Shown here piece after piece: positions 55,525 through 64,000 of a DNA stretch of 64,000 nt. Position 1 is the stretch's first letter; each line of letters opens with the position of its first letter. Under the pieces are notes generated by a model that was not told the DNA's origin, searched no databases, and was given only the letters and a program-made list of their open reading frames with translations. Source of the DNA: Streptomyces diastatochromogenes (GTDB taxonomy: Bacteria > Actinomycetota > Actinomycetes > Streptomycetales > Streptomycetaceae). Made by a program: the position numbers and the translations under genes. The stretch spans positions 5,890,001 to 5,954,000 of the forward strand of contig JAPTYK010000001.1 in assembly GCA_026913215.1 (NCBI GenBank). The letters run 5' to 3'.

Positions 55525-55578
55525 TTTCGCGTGCATTCTGGCGACAGGGCGGGCAGCCCCATGGCAGGGAGGTGCGAC

Positions 55579-57093
55579 GTGAGTACGGACCAGCGGCCAC
55601 GTGCCAACACCGGATTGTTCCGGACGAAGTCGGTGGAGCAGTCGATCCGCGACACCGAGGAGCCCGAGCACGCGCTCAGGAAATCCCTGTCCGCCTGGGA
55701 CCTGACCGTGTTCGGCGTCGGCGTCATCATCGGCACCGGCATCTTCGTCCTCACCGGCAAGGTCGCCAAGGAGAACGCCGGCCCGGCCACCGCCCTCGCC
55801 TTCGTCGCCGCCGGCATCGTCTGCGCCCTGGCCGCCCTGTGCTACGCCGAGTTCGCCTCGACGGTGCCGGTGGCCGGATCGGCGTACACCTTCGCGTACG
55901 CGTCGATCGGCGAGCTGCCCGCCTGGATCATCGGCTGGGACCTGGTCCTGGAGTTCGCCCTCGGCACGGCGGTGGTCGCCGTCGGCTGGTCGGGCTACGT
56001 CAGATCCCTCATGGACAACGTCGGCTGGCACCTGCCCGCCTCGCTCGAAGGCCCGGACGTCGCGGGCGGCACCTTCGACATCCTGGCCTTCCTGCTCGTC
56101 CTCGTGCTCACCGTCGTCCTCGTCCTCGGCATGAAGCTGTCCGCCCGGATCACCGCGGTCGTCGTCGCGATCAAGGTGACCGTCGTGATGATCGTGATCG
56201 TCGCCGGCCTGTTCTTCATCGTCGGCGACAACTACAAGCCCTTCATCCCGCCGGCCGTCACCCCGCCCGGCGGCGGCTCCGGCTGGAGCGAGCCACTGGT
56301 CCAGCTGATCTTCGGCTACGCGCCGACGAACTTCGGCGTCATGGGCATCTTCACCGCCGCCTCCGTCGTCTTCTTCGCCTTCATCGGCTTCGACGTGGTC
56401 GCCACCGCCGCCGAGGAGACCAAGCTGCCGCAGCGGGACATGCCCCGGGGCATCCTCGGCTCGCTCCTCATCTGCACCGTGCTGTACGTGGCCGTGGCCC
56501 TGGTCGTCACCGGCATGGAGAAGTACACCGACCTGTCCACCAGCGCCCCGCTCGCCGACGCCTTCAAGGCGGCGGGACACCCCTGGTACGCGGGCGTGAT
56601 CAGCTTCGGCGCCGCCGTCGGCCTCACCACGGTCTGTCTGATCCTGCTCCTCGGCCAGACCCGCGTCTTCTTCGCCATGAGCCGCGACGGCCTGCTGCCG
56701 CGCTTCTTCTCCGTCACCCACCCCCGGTTCAGGACCCCCTACCGGCCGACCATCCTGCTCGGCGTGATCATCGCCGTCGTCGCCGGCTTCACCAGCATCA
56801 ACGAACTCGCGACCCTGGTGAACATCGGCACCCTCTTCGCCTTCGTCGTCGTCGCCGTCGGCGTCATGGTGCTCCGCCGCACCCGCCCCGACCTGCCCCG
56901 CGCCTTCCGCACCCCCTGGGTGCCGGTGCTGCCGATCCTCTCCATCGCCGCCTCCGTCTGGCTCATGCTCAACCTGCCGGGCGAGACCTGGTTCCGGTTC
57001 GCCGTCTGGATGGTGATCGGCTTCGTCGTCTACGCGCTGTACGGGCGCGGTCACAGCCGGCTCGGCCGGGAGGGCCGGGGCGCCGAGCACTGA
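55579..57093 (+). CDS. APC-family amino acid permease
   Basis: An intact 504-residue amino acid/polyamine/organocation transporter with 12 membrane helices. The family start LTVFGVGVIIGTGIFVLTG carries the helix-1 GxGxG substrate loop; others include ALCYAEFASTVPVAGSAYTF, FFAFIGFDVVATAAEETKLP and LLLGQTRVFFAMSRDGLLP. The pattern is closest to cationic amino-acid transporters (YfnA/CAT type). GTG 55579 has GGGAGG seven bases upstream. It stands alone between dxs and the propeller-like protein. Confidence 0.92.
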   Translation: MSTDQRPRANTGLFRTKSVEQSIRDTEEPEHALRKSLSAWDLTVFGVGVIIGTGIFVLTGKVAKENAGPATALAFVAAGIVCALAALCYAEFASTVPVAGSAYTFAYASIGELPAWIIGWDLVLEFALGTAVVAVGWSGYVRSLMDNVGWHLPASLEGPDVAGGTFDILAFLLVLVLTVVLVLGMKLSARITAVVVAIKVTVVMIVIVAGLFFIVGDNYKPFIPPAVTPPGGGSGWSEPLVQLIFGYAPTNFGVMGIFTAASVVFFAFIGFDVVATAAEETKLPQRDMPRGILGSLLICTVLYVAVALVVTGMEKYTDLSTSAPLADAFKAAGHPWYAGVISFGAAVGLTTVCLILLLGQTRVFFAMSRDGLLPRFFSVTHPRFRTPYRPTILLGVIIAVVAGFTSINELATLVNIGTLFAFVVVAVGVMVLRRTRPDLPRAFRTPWVPVLPILSIAASVWLMLNLPGETWFRFAVWMVIGFVVYALYGRGHSRLGREGRGAEH

Positions 57094-57191
57094 GCGGACG
57101 GGCACCGGGCGCGGCGGAGACCCTCCGGGAGGGCGACTACAGTCGGTTCGTACCCGAACTGCTTCCGACGACCGGAGTGCTGGATCCCCCC

Positions 57192-58263
57192 ATGGCGAAT
57201 TCCCAGGCCCCCACCGACCGTTCCACGGCACCGCCGCCCCCGTGCTCCAGGGCGGCTGGCTGACCAGAGGGGAGGAGGGCAGGTTCAGCGCCTATCTGCC
57301 CCGGGGCGGCGAGGTGGTGCGCTGGACCGAGGAGCCCGGCGGCGGCTGGAGCGGCCCCGTCTCCCTCGGCGGCGACGGCCTCACCCCGTTCCTCGCCGTC
57401 GGCCAGGGCGCCGACCGCTACGTCCACCTCGTCGGTATGCGCCCGACGGGCGGGGACGAGGGGCACGTCGAGCTGGTGCACGCCGTCCAGTTCCAGACCG
57501 GCCGCCCGGCGGCCGCCTGGCGCCCCTGGGGCACTCCAACGGCAAGGCCCCGTGGACGGGCAACCCGCCGTCGCCGTGGACGCCCAGGGCCGCGTCCACG
57601 TCTTCATGCGCAACGGGGCGGCGGCATCAGCCTGCGCGCGCAGAAGGACGCGGGCGGCTGGCACCCTGGTGGGACCTGATGGGCTCCAAGACCGACCCCT
57701 CCCCGGTCGCCGTCACCAACGGCTCCGGCCTCGTCGAGCTGTACAGCTCCCACGCCAAGGGCCTCGTCCGCTACGTCCAGCGCGAGGCCGGCGCGAAGCC
57801 GGACCGCGAGGAGCTCGTGCCCGCCTCGGTGACCATGGGCTCCCTGGCGGCCGTCACCGGTCCCTCCGGGCACGTGACGCTCTTCTACCTCGACCAGGAG
57901 GGCCAGGTCGCCGCCTGGTCGCCGGAGCGCTCCCTGGCGCCCACGCCGCTGGGCAAGGCGGTCGGCACCGGCCGGCTGTCGGTCACCCGCTGCCTCATCG
58001 ACGGCTTCGACTGCACGGTCCTCGCCCAGCAGTCCGGGGACGGCCGGCTCGCCCTCGCCGCCTACCCCAGCGAGCAGGAGGCGGAGGGCCTCAGCTGGTC
58101 GGAGACGGGGGAGCGGCAGGGGAACCTGGCCACCGTCCTCACCCGGAGCCTCGACGGCGGCCTGGTCGCGATGGCCGTGGCCGACGGAGGCGTCCCGGTG
58201 GCCACCCGTCAGAAGGTCGGCGCCCAGGGGCTGCTGCTCGAAGGCTGGCGCTCCATAGGGTGA
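57192..58263 (+). CDS. Hypothetical beta-propeller-like (PLL/lectin-type) protein
   Basis: About 357 residues of repeated WGHSNG-, AVAVDAQGRVHVFMRN-, and PVAVTNGSGLVELYSSH-type blades, each strand set ending in a hydrophobic VHVF/VELY/VTLFY pattern, as in fucose-lectin or sialidase-like propellers. There is no signal peptide, so it is probably cytoplasmic. ATG 57192 lacks a clear ribosome site; a -10-like TACAGT lies upstream at about 57140. Bases are lost near 57240, 57535 and 57620. No catalytic residues are evident and the function is unknown. Confidence 0.7.
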
Positions 58264-58283
58264 CCCCGCCCCCGACACGGGAA

Positions 58284-58318
58284 ACGGCCCCGGCACCTGT
58301 GCGAGGTGCCGGGGCCGT
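58284..58318. terminator. Bidirectional terminator
   Basis: ACGGCCCCGGCACCT and its exact complement form a 15-base stem with loop GTGCG, between the propeller gene and the convergent fadB. Confidence 0.88.
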
Positions 58319-58338
58319 CGTCCTGACGCGTCCGGGTG

Positions 58339-60477
58339 TTACGCCGGGACGCTCGCCACGCCCTGGGCCAGGAAACGCTTGCCGTTGACGCGCTCGGAGA
58401 CGCCCTCACGGTCCAGGTACGGCGTGATGCCGCCCAGGTGGAAGGGCCAGCCCGCGCCCGTGATCAGGCAGAGGTCGATGTCCTGCGCCTCGGCGACGAC
58501 ACCCTCCTCCAGCATCAGGCCGATCTCCTGCGCCACCGCGTCCAGGACGCGGTCGCGGACCTGCTCCTCGGTCAGGACGAGGTCGCCCTGCTTGAGGAGG
58601 GCGGCGACCTCCGGGTCGAGCTCCGGCTTGAAGCCGTTCTCCGGCTTGTAGACGTAGAAGCCGCGCTTGCCGGCCTCGACGACCGCCTTCAGGTTGGGGG
58701 AGACCTTGAAGCGCTCGGGGAAGGAGCGGTTCAGCGTCTCGGAGACGTGCAGGCCGATCGCCGGGCCGACGAGCTCCAGGAGCACCAGCGGGGACATCGG
58801 CAGGCCGAGCGGCTCGATCGCCTTCTCGGCGGTCTCGACCGGGGTGCCCTCGTCGATGACGTTCTGGATCTCGCCCATGAAGCGGGTCAGGATGCGGTTC
58901 ACGACGAACGCCGGGGCGTCCTTGGTGAGGACCGCGGTCTTCTTCAGCTTCTTGGCGACGCCGAAGGCGGTGGCCAGGGAGGCGTCGTCCGTCTTCTCGC
59001 CGCGGACGATCTCCAGGAGCGGGAGGATCGCGACCGGGTTGAAGAAGTGGAAGCCGACCACGCGCTCCGGGTGCTGGAGCTTGGAGGCCATCTCCGAGAC
59101 GGACAGCGAGGAGGTGTTGGTGGCGAGGATCGCGTGCGCCGGGGCGACCGCCTCGACCTCCGCGAACACCTTCTGCTTGACGGACATCTCCTCGAACACG
59201 GCCTCGATGATGAAGTCCGCGTCCGCGAAGCCCTCGGCCTTGTCGAGGACACCGGAGACCAGGCCCTTGAGACGGTTGGCCTTGTCCTGGTTGATGCGGC
59301 CCTTGCCGAGCAGCTTCTCGATCTCGGCGTGGACGTAGCCCACGCCCTTGTCGACGCGCTCCTGGTCGATGTCGGTCAGGACGACCGGCACCTCCAGGCG
59401 GCGCAGGAAGAGCAGGGCCAGCTGGGAGGCCATCAGACCGGCGCCGACGACGCCGACCTTGGTGACCGGGCGGGCCAGCGACTTGTCCGGGGCGCCGGCG
59501 GGGCGCTTGCCGCGCTTCTGCACCAGGTTGAAGGCGTAGATGCCGGAGCGCAGCTCGCCGCCCATGATCAGGTCCGCGAGGGCCTGGTCCTCGGCGTCGA
59601 AGCCCTTCTGCAGGTCGCCGTCCTTGGCGGCCTCGATGATCTCCAGGGCGCGGTAGGCGGCCGGGGCGGCGCCGTGCACCTTGGAGTCGGCGATGGCGCG
59701 GCCCTTGGCGACGGCCTGGTCCCAGGCCTCGCCGCGGTCGACCTCGGCGCGGTCCACGGAGACCTCGCCCTTGAGGACGGACGCGGTCCAGATCAGCGAC
59801 TGCTCCAGGAAGTCGGCGCCCTCGAAGATCGCGTCGGCGATGCCGAGCTCGAAGACCTGCTTGCCCTTGAGCTGGCGGTTCTGGTTCAGCGAGTTCTCGA
59901 TGATGACCGAGACGGCCTTCTCGGCACCGATCAGGTTCGGCAGGAGGGCGCAGCCGCCCCAGCCGGGCACCAGGCCGAGGAAGACCTCGGGCAGCGAGAA
60001 GGCCGGCAGGGCCTTCGAGACGGTGCGGTAGGTGCAGTGCAGACCGACCTCGACGCCGCCGCCCATGGCCGCGCCGTTGTAGTACGCGAAGGTCGGCACG
60101 GCGAGCGCGGACAGGCGCTTGAAGACGTCGTGGCCGCCCTTGCCGATGGCGAGCGCCTCGTCGTGCTTCTTGAGCAGCTCGACGCCCTTGAGGTCGGCGC
60201 CGACGGCGAAGATGAACGGCTTGCCGGTGATGCCGACGCCGACGATGTCACCGTTCGCGGCCTCGGCCTCGACCTGGTCGATCGCCGCGTTCAGGTTGGC
60301 GAGGGACTGCGGGCCGAAGGTGGTCGGCTTGGTGTGGTCGAAGCCGTTGTCCAGCGTGATCAGCGCGAACGTGCCGGCGTTGGCCGGGAGTTCGAAGTGC
60401 CGTACGTGGGCCGAGGTGACGACCTCGTCCGGGAAGAGCTCGGCGGCGCCCTTCAGAAGCTCGGCGGTGGTGCTCAC
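58339..60477 (-). CDS. fadB: Fatty acid oxidation complex alpha subunit (enoyl-CoA hydratase / 3-hydroxyacyl-CoA dehydrogenase)
   Basis: An intact 712-residue multifunctional beta-oxidation enzyme. The N-terminal crotonase domain has YYNGAAMGGGVEVGLHCTYR and PEVFLGLVPGWGG; the dehydrogenase domain has the NAD site VGVVGAGLMASQLALLFL, TNTSSLSVSEMA with the catalytic His in VGFHFFNP, and a C-terminal helical domain ending GGITPYLDREG. It converts enoyl-CoA to 3-ketoacyl-CoA for FadA. The GTG start overlaps the fadA stop, giving an obligately coupled fadAB operon. It could also complete degradation of ring-cleavage products from the aryl-CoA cluster. Confidence 0.95.
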   Translation of the reverse strand: MSTTAELLKGAAELFPDEVVTSAHVRHFELPANAGTFALITLDNGFDHTKPTTFGPQSLANLNAAIDQVEAEAANGDIVGVGITGKPFIFAVGADLKGVELLKKHDEALAIGKGGHDVFKRLSALAVPTFAYYNGAAMGGGVEVGLHCTYRTVSKALPAFSLPEVFLGLVPGWGGCALLPNLIGAEKAVSVIIENSLNQNRQLKGKQVFELGIADAIFEGADFLEQSLIWTASVLKGEVSVDRAEVDRGEAWDQAVAKGRAIADSKVHGAAPAAYRALEIIEAAKDGDLQKGFDAEDQALADLIMGGELRSGIYAFNLVQKRGKRPAGAPDKSLARPVTKVGVVGAGLMASQLALLFLRRLEVPVVLTDIDQERVDKGVGYVHAEIEKLLGKGRINQDKANRLKGLVSGVLDKAEGFADADFIIEAVFEEMSVKQKVFAEVEAVAPAHAILATNTSSLSVSEMASKLQHPERVVGFHFFNPVAILPLLEIVRGEKTDDASLATAFGVAKKLKKTAVLTKDAPAFVVNRILTRFMGEIQNVIDEGTPVETAEKAIEPLGLPMSPLVLLELVGPAIGLHVSETLNRSFPERFKVSPNLKAVVEAGKRGFYVYKPENGFKPELDPEVAALLKQGDLVLTEEQVRDRVLDAVAQEIGLMLEEGVVAEAQDIDLCLITGAGWPFHLGGITPYLDREGVSERVNGKRFLAQGVASVPA

Positions 60478-61687
60478 TTGCCCTCCCAGTGGGGTTCTCC
60501 CAGATGACCGTCGCGCCCATGCCGAAGCCGACGCACATGGTGTTGAGGCCGTAGCGGACCTGCGGGTTCTCCTCGAACTGGCGGGCCAGCTGCGTCATCA
60601 GACGGACGCCGGAGGAGGCGAGCGGGTGGCCGTACGCGATGGCGCCGCCGTACTGGTTGACGCGGGCGTCGTCGTCGGCGATGCCGTAGTGCTCCAGGAA
60701 CGCGAGGACCTGGACCGCGAAGGCCTCGTTGATCTCGAAGAGGCCGATGTCCTCGATGGACAGGCCGGCCTGGGCGAGGGCCTTCTCGGTGGCCGGGATC
60801 GGGCCGTAGCCCATGACCTCCGGCTCGACGCCGGCGAAGGCGTACGAGACGAGGCGCATCTTGACGGGGAGGCCGTTCTCCCGCGCGAAGTCCTCGGAGG
60901 CGATGATCGAGGCGGTGGCGCCGTCGTTGAGACCGGCCGCGTTGCCCGCGGTGACGTTGCCGTGGACGCGGAACGGCGTCTTCAGGTTGGCCAGCGACTC
61001 CAGGGTGGTGCCCGGACGCATCGGCTCGTCGGCGGTGACCAGGCCCCAGCCGGTCTCGCCGGTGGAGGCGTCGGTGCGGCGGACCGAGATCGGCACCAGG
61101 TCCGGCTGGATCTTGCCGTCGGCGTACGCCTTGGCGGCCTTCTCCTGCGAGCGCACGGCGTACTCGTCGGCGCGCTGCTTGGTGATGCTCGGGTAGCGGT
61201 CGTGCAGGTTCTCGGCGGTCATGCCCATGAAGAGGGCGGACTCGTCGACCAGCTTCTCGCTGACGAAGCGCGGGTTCGGGTCGACGCCCTCGCCCATGGG
61301 GTGGCGGCCCATGTGCTCGACGCCACCGGCGATGACGGCGTCGTACGCGCCGAAGGCGATCGAACCGGCCGTCGTCGTCACGGCGGTCAGCGCGCCGGCG
61401 CACATGCGGTCGATGGAGTAGCCCGGCACCGACTGCGGCAGCCCGGCGAGGATGCCCGCCGTGCGGCCCAGCGTCAGGCCCTGGTCGCCGATCTGCGTGG
61501 TCGCGGCGATGGCGACCTCGTCGATCTTCGCGGGGTCGAGGCCCGGGTTGCGGCGCAGCAGCTCCCGGATGGCCTTCACGACGAGGTCGTCGGCGCGGGT
61601 CTCGTGGTAGATGCCCTTCGGGCCCGCCTTGCCGAACGGGGTGCGGACGCCGTCGACGAAGACGACGTCCCTGACGGTACGAGGCAC
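60474..61687 (-). CDS. fadA: Acetyl-CoA C-acyltransferase (3-ketoacyl-CoA thiolase)
   Basis: A 404-residue thiolase. The nucleophile Cys is in YSIDRMCAGALTA, the His residues in NEAFAVQVLAF and GGAIAYGHPLASSG, and the second Cys in NTMCVGFGMGATVIW. It cleaves 3-ketoacyl-CoA to acetyl-CoA plus the shortened acyl-CoA. One base is lost near 60495, so the true end HWEGK with TGA overlaps fadB. The GTG start at 61687 follows GGAGAGCC. The promoter holds a GCTAC-N6-GTAAC near-palindrome. Confidence 0.95.
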
Positions 61688-61759
61688 GATGGCTCTCCTC
61701 CAGGGTGCGGGATGGCACTGCTGCTGCGGCCACGCCTAAGCGTGCGCTTGCTCCCCCAT

Positions 61760-61775
61760 GCTACTTGTGGGTAAC
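61760..61775. promoter_or_regulatory. Near-palindrome GCTAC-TTGTGG-GTAAC upstream of fadA
   Basis: Two 5-base arms with one mismatch and a 6-base spacer, 73 bases upstream of the fadA start in the only AT-containing part of the gap. It is a plausible site for a fatty-acid-responsive TetR repressor; the regulator is not in this window. Confidence 0.45.
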
Positions 61776-61833
61776 CAAGCTGCCCACCCCTTGGGGCGGG
61801 AGCGGTGAAGGTCACACTCCCGGGGAAGCGAAA

Positions 61834-61856
61834 ACCCCTGGCCGGAGGCCAGGGGT
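61834..61856 (-). terminator. Intrinsic terminator of rnd
   Basis: Read on the minus strand, ACCCCTGGCC-TCC-GGCCAGGGGT is followed by TTTT, a classical hairpin plus U tract, 16 bases after the rnd stop. Confidence 0.9.
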
Positions 61857-61871
61857 CCGAGGGTGCGGGGG

Positions 61872-63148
61872 CTACGCCGTCACCGAGAGCGCCTTCACGA
61901 GGAGCGGAGTCACCAGTTCCACCTGCCAGGGCCGGGCGCCGTGGCCGGTCAGGGCCGCGGAGACGGTGTCGGGGGTGGCGGGGGTGGGCGGTTCCCAGCA
62001 GACGCGGCGGACGGTGTCGGGGGTGATCAGGTTCTCCTGGGGAGGTTCAGCTCCTCGGCGAGGGCGGAGACCGCGGTGCGGGCCGCCGCGAGGCGGGCCG
62101 CGGCGACCGGGTCCTTGTCGGCCCAGGCGCGCGGCGGGGCGGGCCGGCGACCTGCTGGCCGGGCTGGGGAGCTCGCTCTCGGGAGGGCGCGGGCGCGGTC
62201 GACCGCGGCCTGCCACTGCTCCAGCTGGCGGCGGTTCATGCGGTTGCCGAAACCGGGCAGGGCGAGGCGCGCCCACGTTCACCGGCACCGCGAGGGCCGC
62301 CTCCACGATCGCCGCGTCGCTCAGCACCTTGCCGGGGGAGACGTCGCGGCGCTGGGCGACCTTGTCGCGGGCCGTCCACAGCTCCCGTACGACCGCCATC
62401 TGACGGCGGCGGCGCACCTTGTGCATGCCGGAGGTCCGGCGCCAGGGGTCCTTGCGCGGCGGGGCGGGCGGCGCGGAGGCGATGGCGTCGAACTCCTGGT
62501 GGGCCCACTCCAGCTTGCCCTGCCGGTCGAGCTCCTTCTCCAGGGCGTCCCGCAGGTCGACGAGCAGCTCGACGTCCAGGGCCGCGTACCGCAGCCAGGG
62601 CTCGGGCAGCGGCCGGGTGGACCAGTCGACGGCGGAGTGGCCCTTCTCCAGGGCGTAGCCGAGGACGGACTCGACCATCGCGCCGAGGCCGACGCGGGGG
62701 AAGCCCGCGAGGCGGCCGGCCAGCTCGGTGTCGAAGAGGGAGGTGGGGAGCATGCCTATGTCGCGGAGGCACGGGAGGTCCTGCGTCGCGGCGTGCAGGA
62801 TCCACTCGGTCCCGGCGAGCGCCTCGCCGAGCCCCGAGAGGTCGGGGCAGCCGACGGGGTCGATGAGCGCGGTGCCCGCGCCCTCGCGGCGGAGCTGGAC
62901 GAGATAGGCCCGCTGGCCGTAGCGGTAGCCGGAGGCGCGCTCGGCGTCCACGGCCACGGGACCGGTCCCGGCGGCGAACGCCGCGATCACCTCGGCGAGG
63001 GCGTCCTCCGTCTCGACGACGGGCGGAATCCCCTCGCGGGGCTCCAGCAACGGGATCGGAAGCCCATTCGCAGGGACATCGTCGTCCGGGGGGCCGCCCC
63101 GGTGGTGCGCAGTGCTGTGTCTGCTGCGGTCTCTTGGGCGTCGGTCAC
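61872..63148 (-). CDS. rnd: Ribonuclease D
   Basis: A DEDD-family 3'-5' exoribonuclease for tRNA maturation and RNA turnover, about 427 residues. Exo motifs: PVAVDAERASGYRY (DxE), ILHAATQDLPCLRDIG, SLFDTELAGRLAG, and RYAALDVELLVDL with the YxxxD element. The HRDC domain follows (RDKVAQRRDVSPGKVLSDAA). I place the start at GTG 63148, giving MTDAQETAADTALRTTG, the sequence seen in relatives; a TTG at 63155 in the long open frame is an artefact of a lost C near 63092. Further losses lie near 62270, 62185, 62125 and 62040. Confidence 0.9.
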
Positions 63149-63228
63149 GCGTCAAGGGTATCGGTGAACGGCACGCGCCTGTCGACGGAACGTTCCGTCG
63201 ACAGGCGCGAGCCGGTGTCCACCGGCGG

Positions 63229-63892
63229 TCAGTGGATGATCCCCGTCCGCAGGGCCACCGCGACCATGCCGGCGCGGTCGCCGGTGCCCAGCTTGCGGGC
63301 GATGCGGGCGAGGTGGCTCTTGACGGTCAGGGCGGACAGGCCCATGGAGACGCCGATCGCCTTGTTCGACTGGCCCTCCGCGACGAGCCGCAGCACCTCG
63401 ACCTCACGGCCGGAGAGCTCGCGGTAGCCGCCCGGGTGGCTCGGGGCACCCGGGGCGGCGGTGGCCGAGCCGGGCCGCCGCGGAGCCGATGGGGGCGGCT
63501 CCGGGGCGGGTCGGGTGGCCGATGTTGGTCCGGGTTCCGGTGACGACATAGCCCTTCACGCCGCCCGCCAGGGCGTTGCGCACGGCGCCGATGTCATCGG
63601 CGGCCGAGAGGGCGAGGCCGTTGGGCCAGCCCGCGGCGCGGGTCTCGGACAGCAGGGTCAGGCCGCTGCCGTCGGGCAGGTGGACGTCGGCAACGCAGAT
63701 GTCGCGCGGGTTGCCGACGCGGGGACGGGCCTCCGCGATGGACGACGCCTCGATCACGTCGCGCACTCCGAGGGCCCACAGGTGGCGGGTGACGGTGGAG
63801 CGGACGCGTGGGTCGGCCACGACGACCATGGCCGTCGGCTTGTTCGGGCGGTAGGCGACCAGGCTTGCGGGCTGCTCGAGGAGAACGGACAC
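63229..63892 (-). CDS. LuxR/NarL-family response regulator
   Basis: About 220 residues. The receiver domain keeps the phospho-accepting aspartate (ICVADVHLPDGSGL) but opens with VVVADPRVRSTVTRHLW rather than a clear double-Asp pocket, so phosphorylation may be weak. The C-terminal LuxR helix-turn-helix is ELSGREVEVLRLVAEGQS and NKAIGVSMGLSALTVKSHL. GTG 63892 is chosen for AGGAGGCC seven bases upstream; the ATG at 63973 has none. One or two bases are lost between 63440 and 63530 in the Pro/Ala linker. No sensor kinase is adjacent, so it is an orphan regulator. Confidence 0.87.
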
Positions 63893-64000
63893 CAGGCCTC
63901 CTGGGGGGAAGGGTGCGGGACGGAGCCGGCTCGGGAAGAAGCCGGGGGCGAACCCGTGCTGTGAAGGGGTCATTGACTCCTTCGGCAGCTGGGCCGCCCG

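Noticed and set aside
58336..60507. Long open frame antisense to fadB
   Set aside because: High-GC genes leave shadow frames open on the other strand; the fadB strand has complete domains, a start and a terminator.
63893..63973. N-terminal extension of the response regulator
   Set aside because: The ATG at 63973 has no ribosome site, whereas GTG 63892 follows AGGAGGCC and gives a normal receiver-domain length.

Overview
The window is high-GC actinobacterial chromosome, almost certainly Streptomyces. Codons carry G or C at nearly every third position, GTG starts and ATGA/GTGA overlaps are common, and gene order from the SepF paralogue to the response regulator (arginine deiminase, MurA-like protein next to aconitase, ngcEFG, rok7B7, xylFGH, dxs, fadBA, rnd) matches from memory the SCO59xx-SCO60xx stretch of S. 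coelicolor. No rRNA, tRNA, CRISPR array, transposase, integrase or phage gene was recognised.

Layout. 1-2.3 kb: end of a probable secondary-metabolite locus (P450 C-terminus, type II thioesterase, aldo/keto reductase). 2.4-5 kb: a small orphan protein behind a perfect Crp-like site, an ECF sigma factor with a membrane partner, and terB. 5-8 kb: a hydroxyproline-type catabolic module (DapA-superfamily lyase, proline racemase-family epimerase, FCD-GntR regulator). 8-16 kb: FabI-like reductase, a leaderless aminotransferase gene, SepF paralogue, P-loop ATPase coupled to a MazG-like hydrolase, two small conserved proteins, F420-type oxidoreductase and homocysteine methyltransferase. 16-22 kb: hen1-pnkp RNA repair pair and a band-7-like protein. 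22-25 kb: arginine deiminase, ornithine carbamoyltransferase and an anti-sigma-like ATPase. 25-37 kb: an aromatic acyl-CoA cluster (enoyl-CoA hydratase, flavin hydroxylase/OYE fusion, CoA ligase, PaaX regulator, acyl-CoA dehydrogenase, RidA) interrupted by TetR, CGNR and arginase-family genes. 37-43 kb: DHA2 exporter, HTH-MurA fusion and aconitase. 43-58 kb: a secreted repeat protein, two sugar ABC systems flanking rok7B7, dxs, an APC permease and a propeller-like protein. 58-64 kb: fadBA, RNase D and a response regulator.

How it fits together. The 25-37 kb genes look like the aerobic 2-aminobenzoyl-CoA (anthranilate) pathway: ligase, hydroxylase-reductase, a RidA deaminase suited to an enamine intermediate, then acyl-CoA dehydrogenase and hydratase, with fadBA able to finish beta-oxidation. 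A shared operator-like sequence sits before both halves of the cluster. A second recurring palindrome, TATCTC-N6-GAGATA, lies ahead of both the HTH-MurA gene and aconitase.

Quality warning. About thirty otherwise conserved genes can be read only by changing frame. Wherever traced, the change fits loss of one base, usually in a C or G run. I treat these as sequence errors, annotate the genes as functional, and give coordinates that span the breaks. Short in-frame or junction tandem repeats are unusually frequent here and are listed separately.
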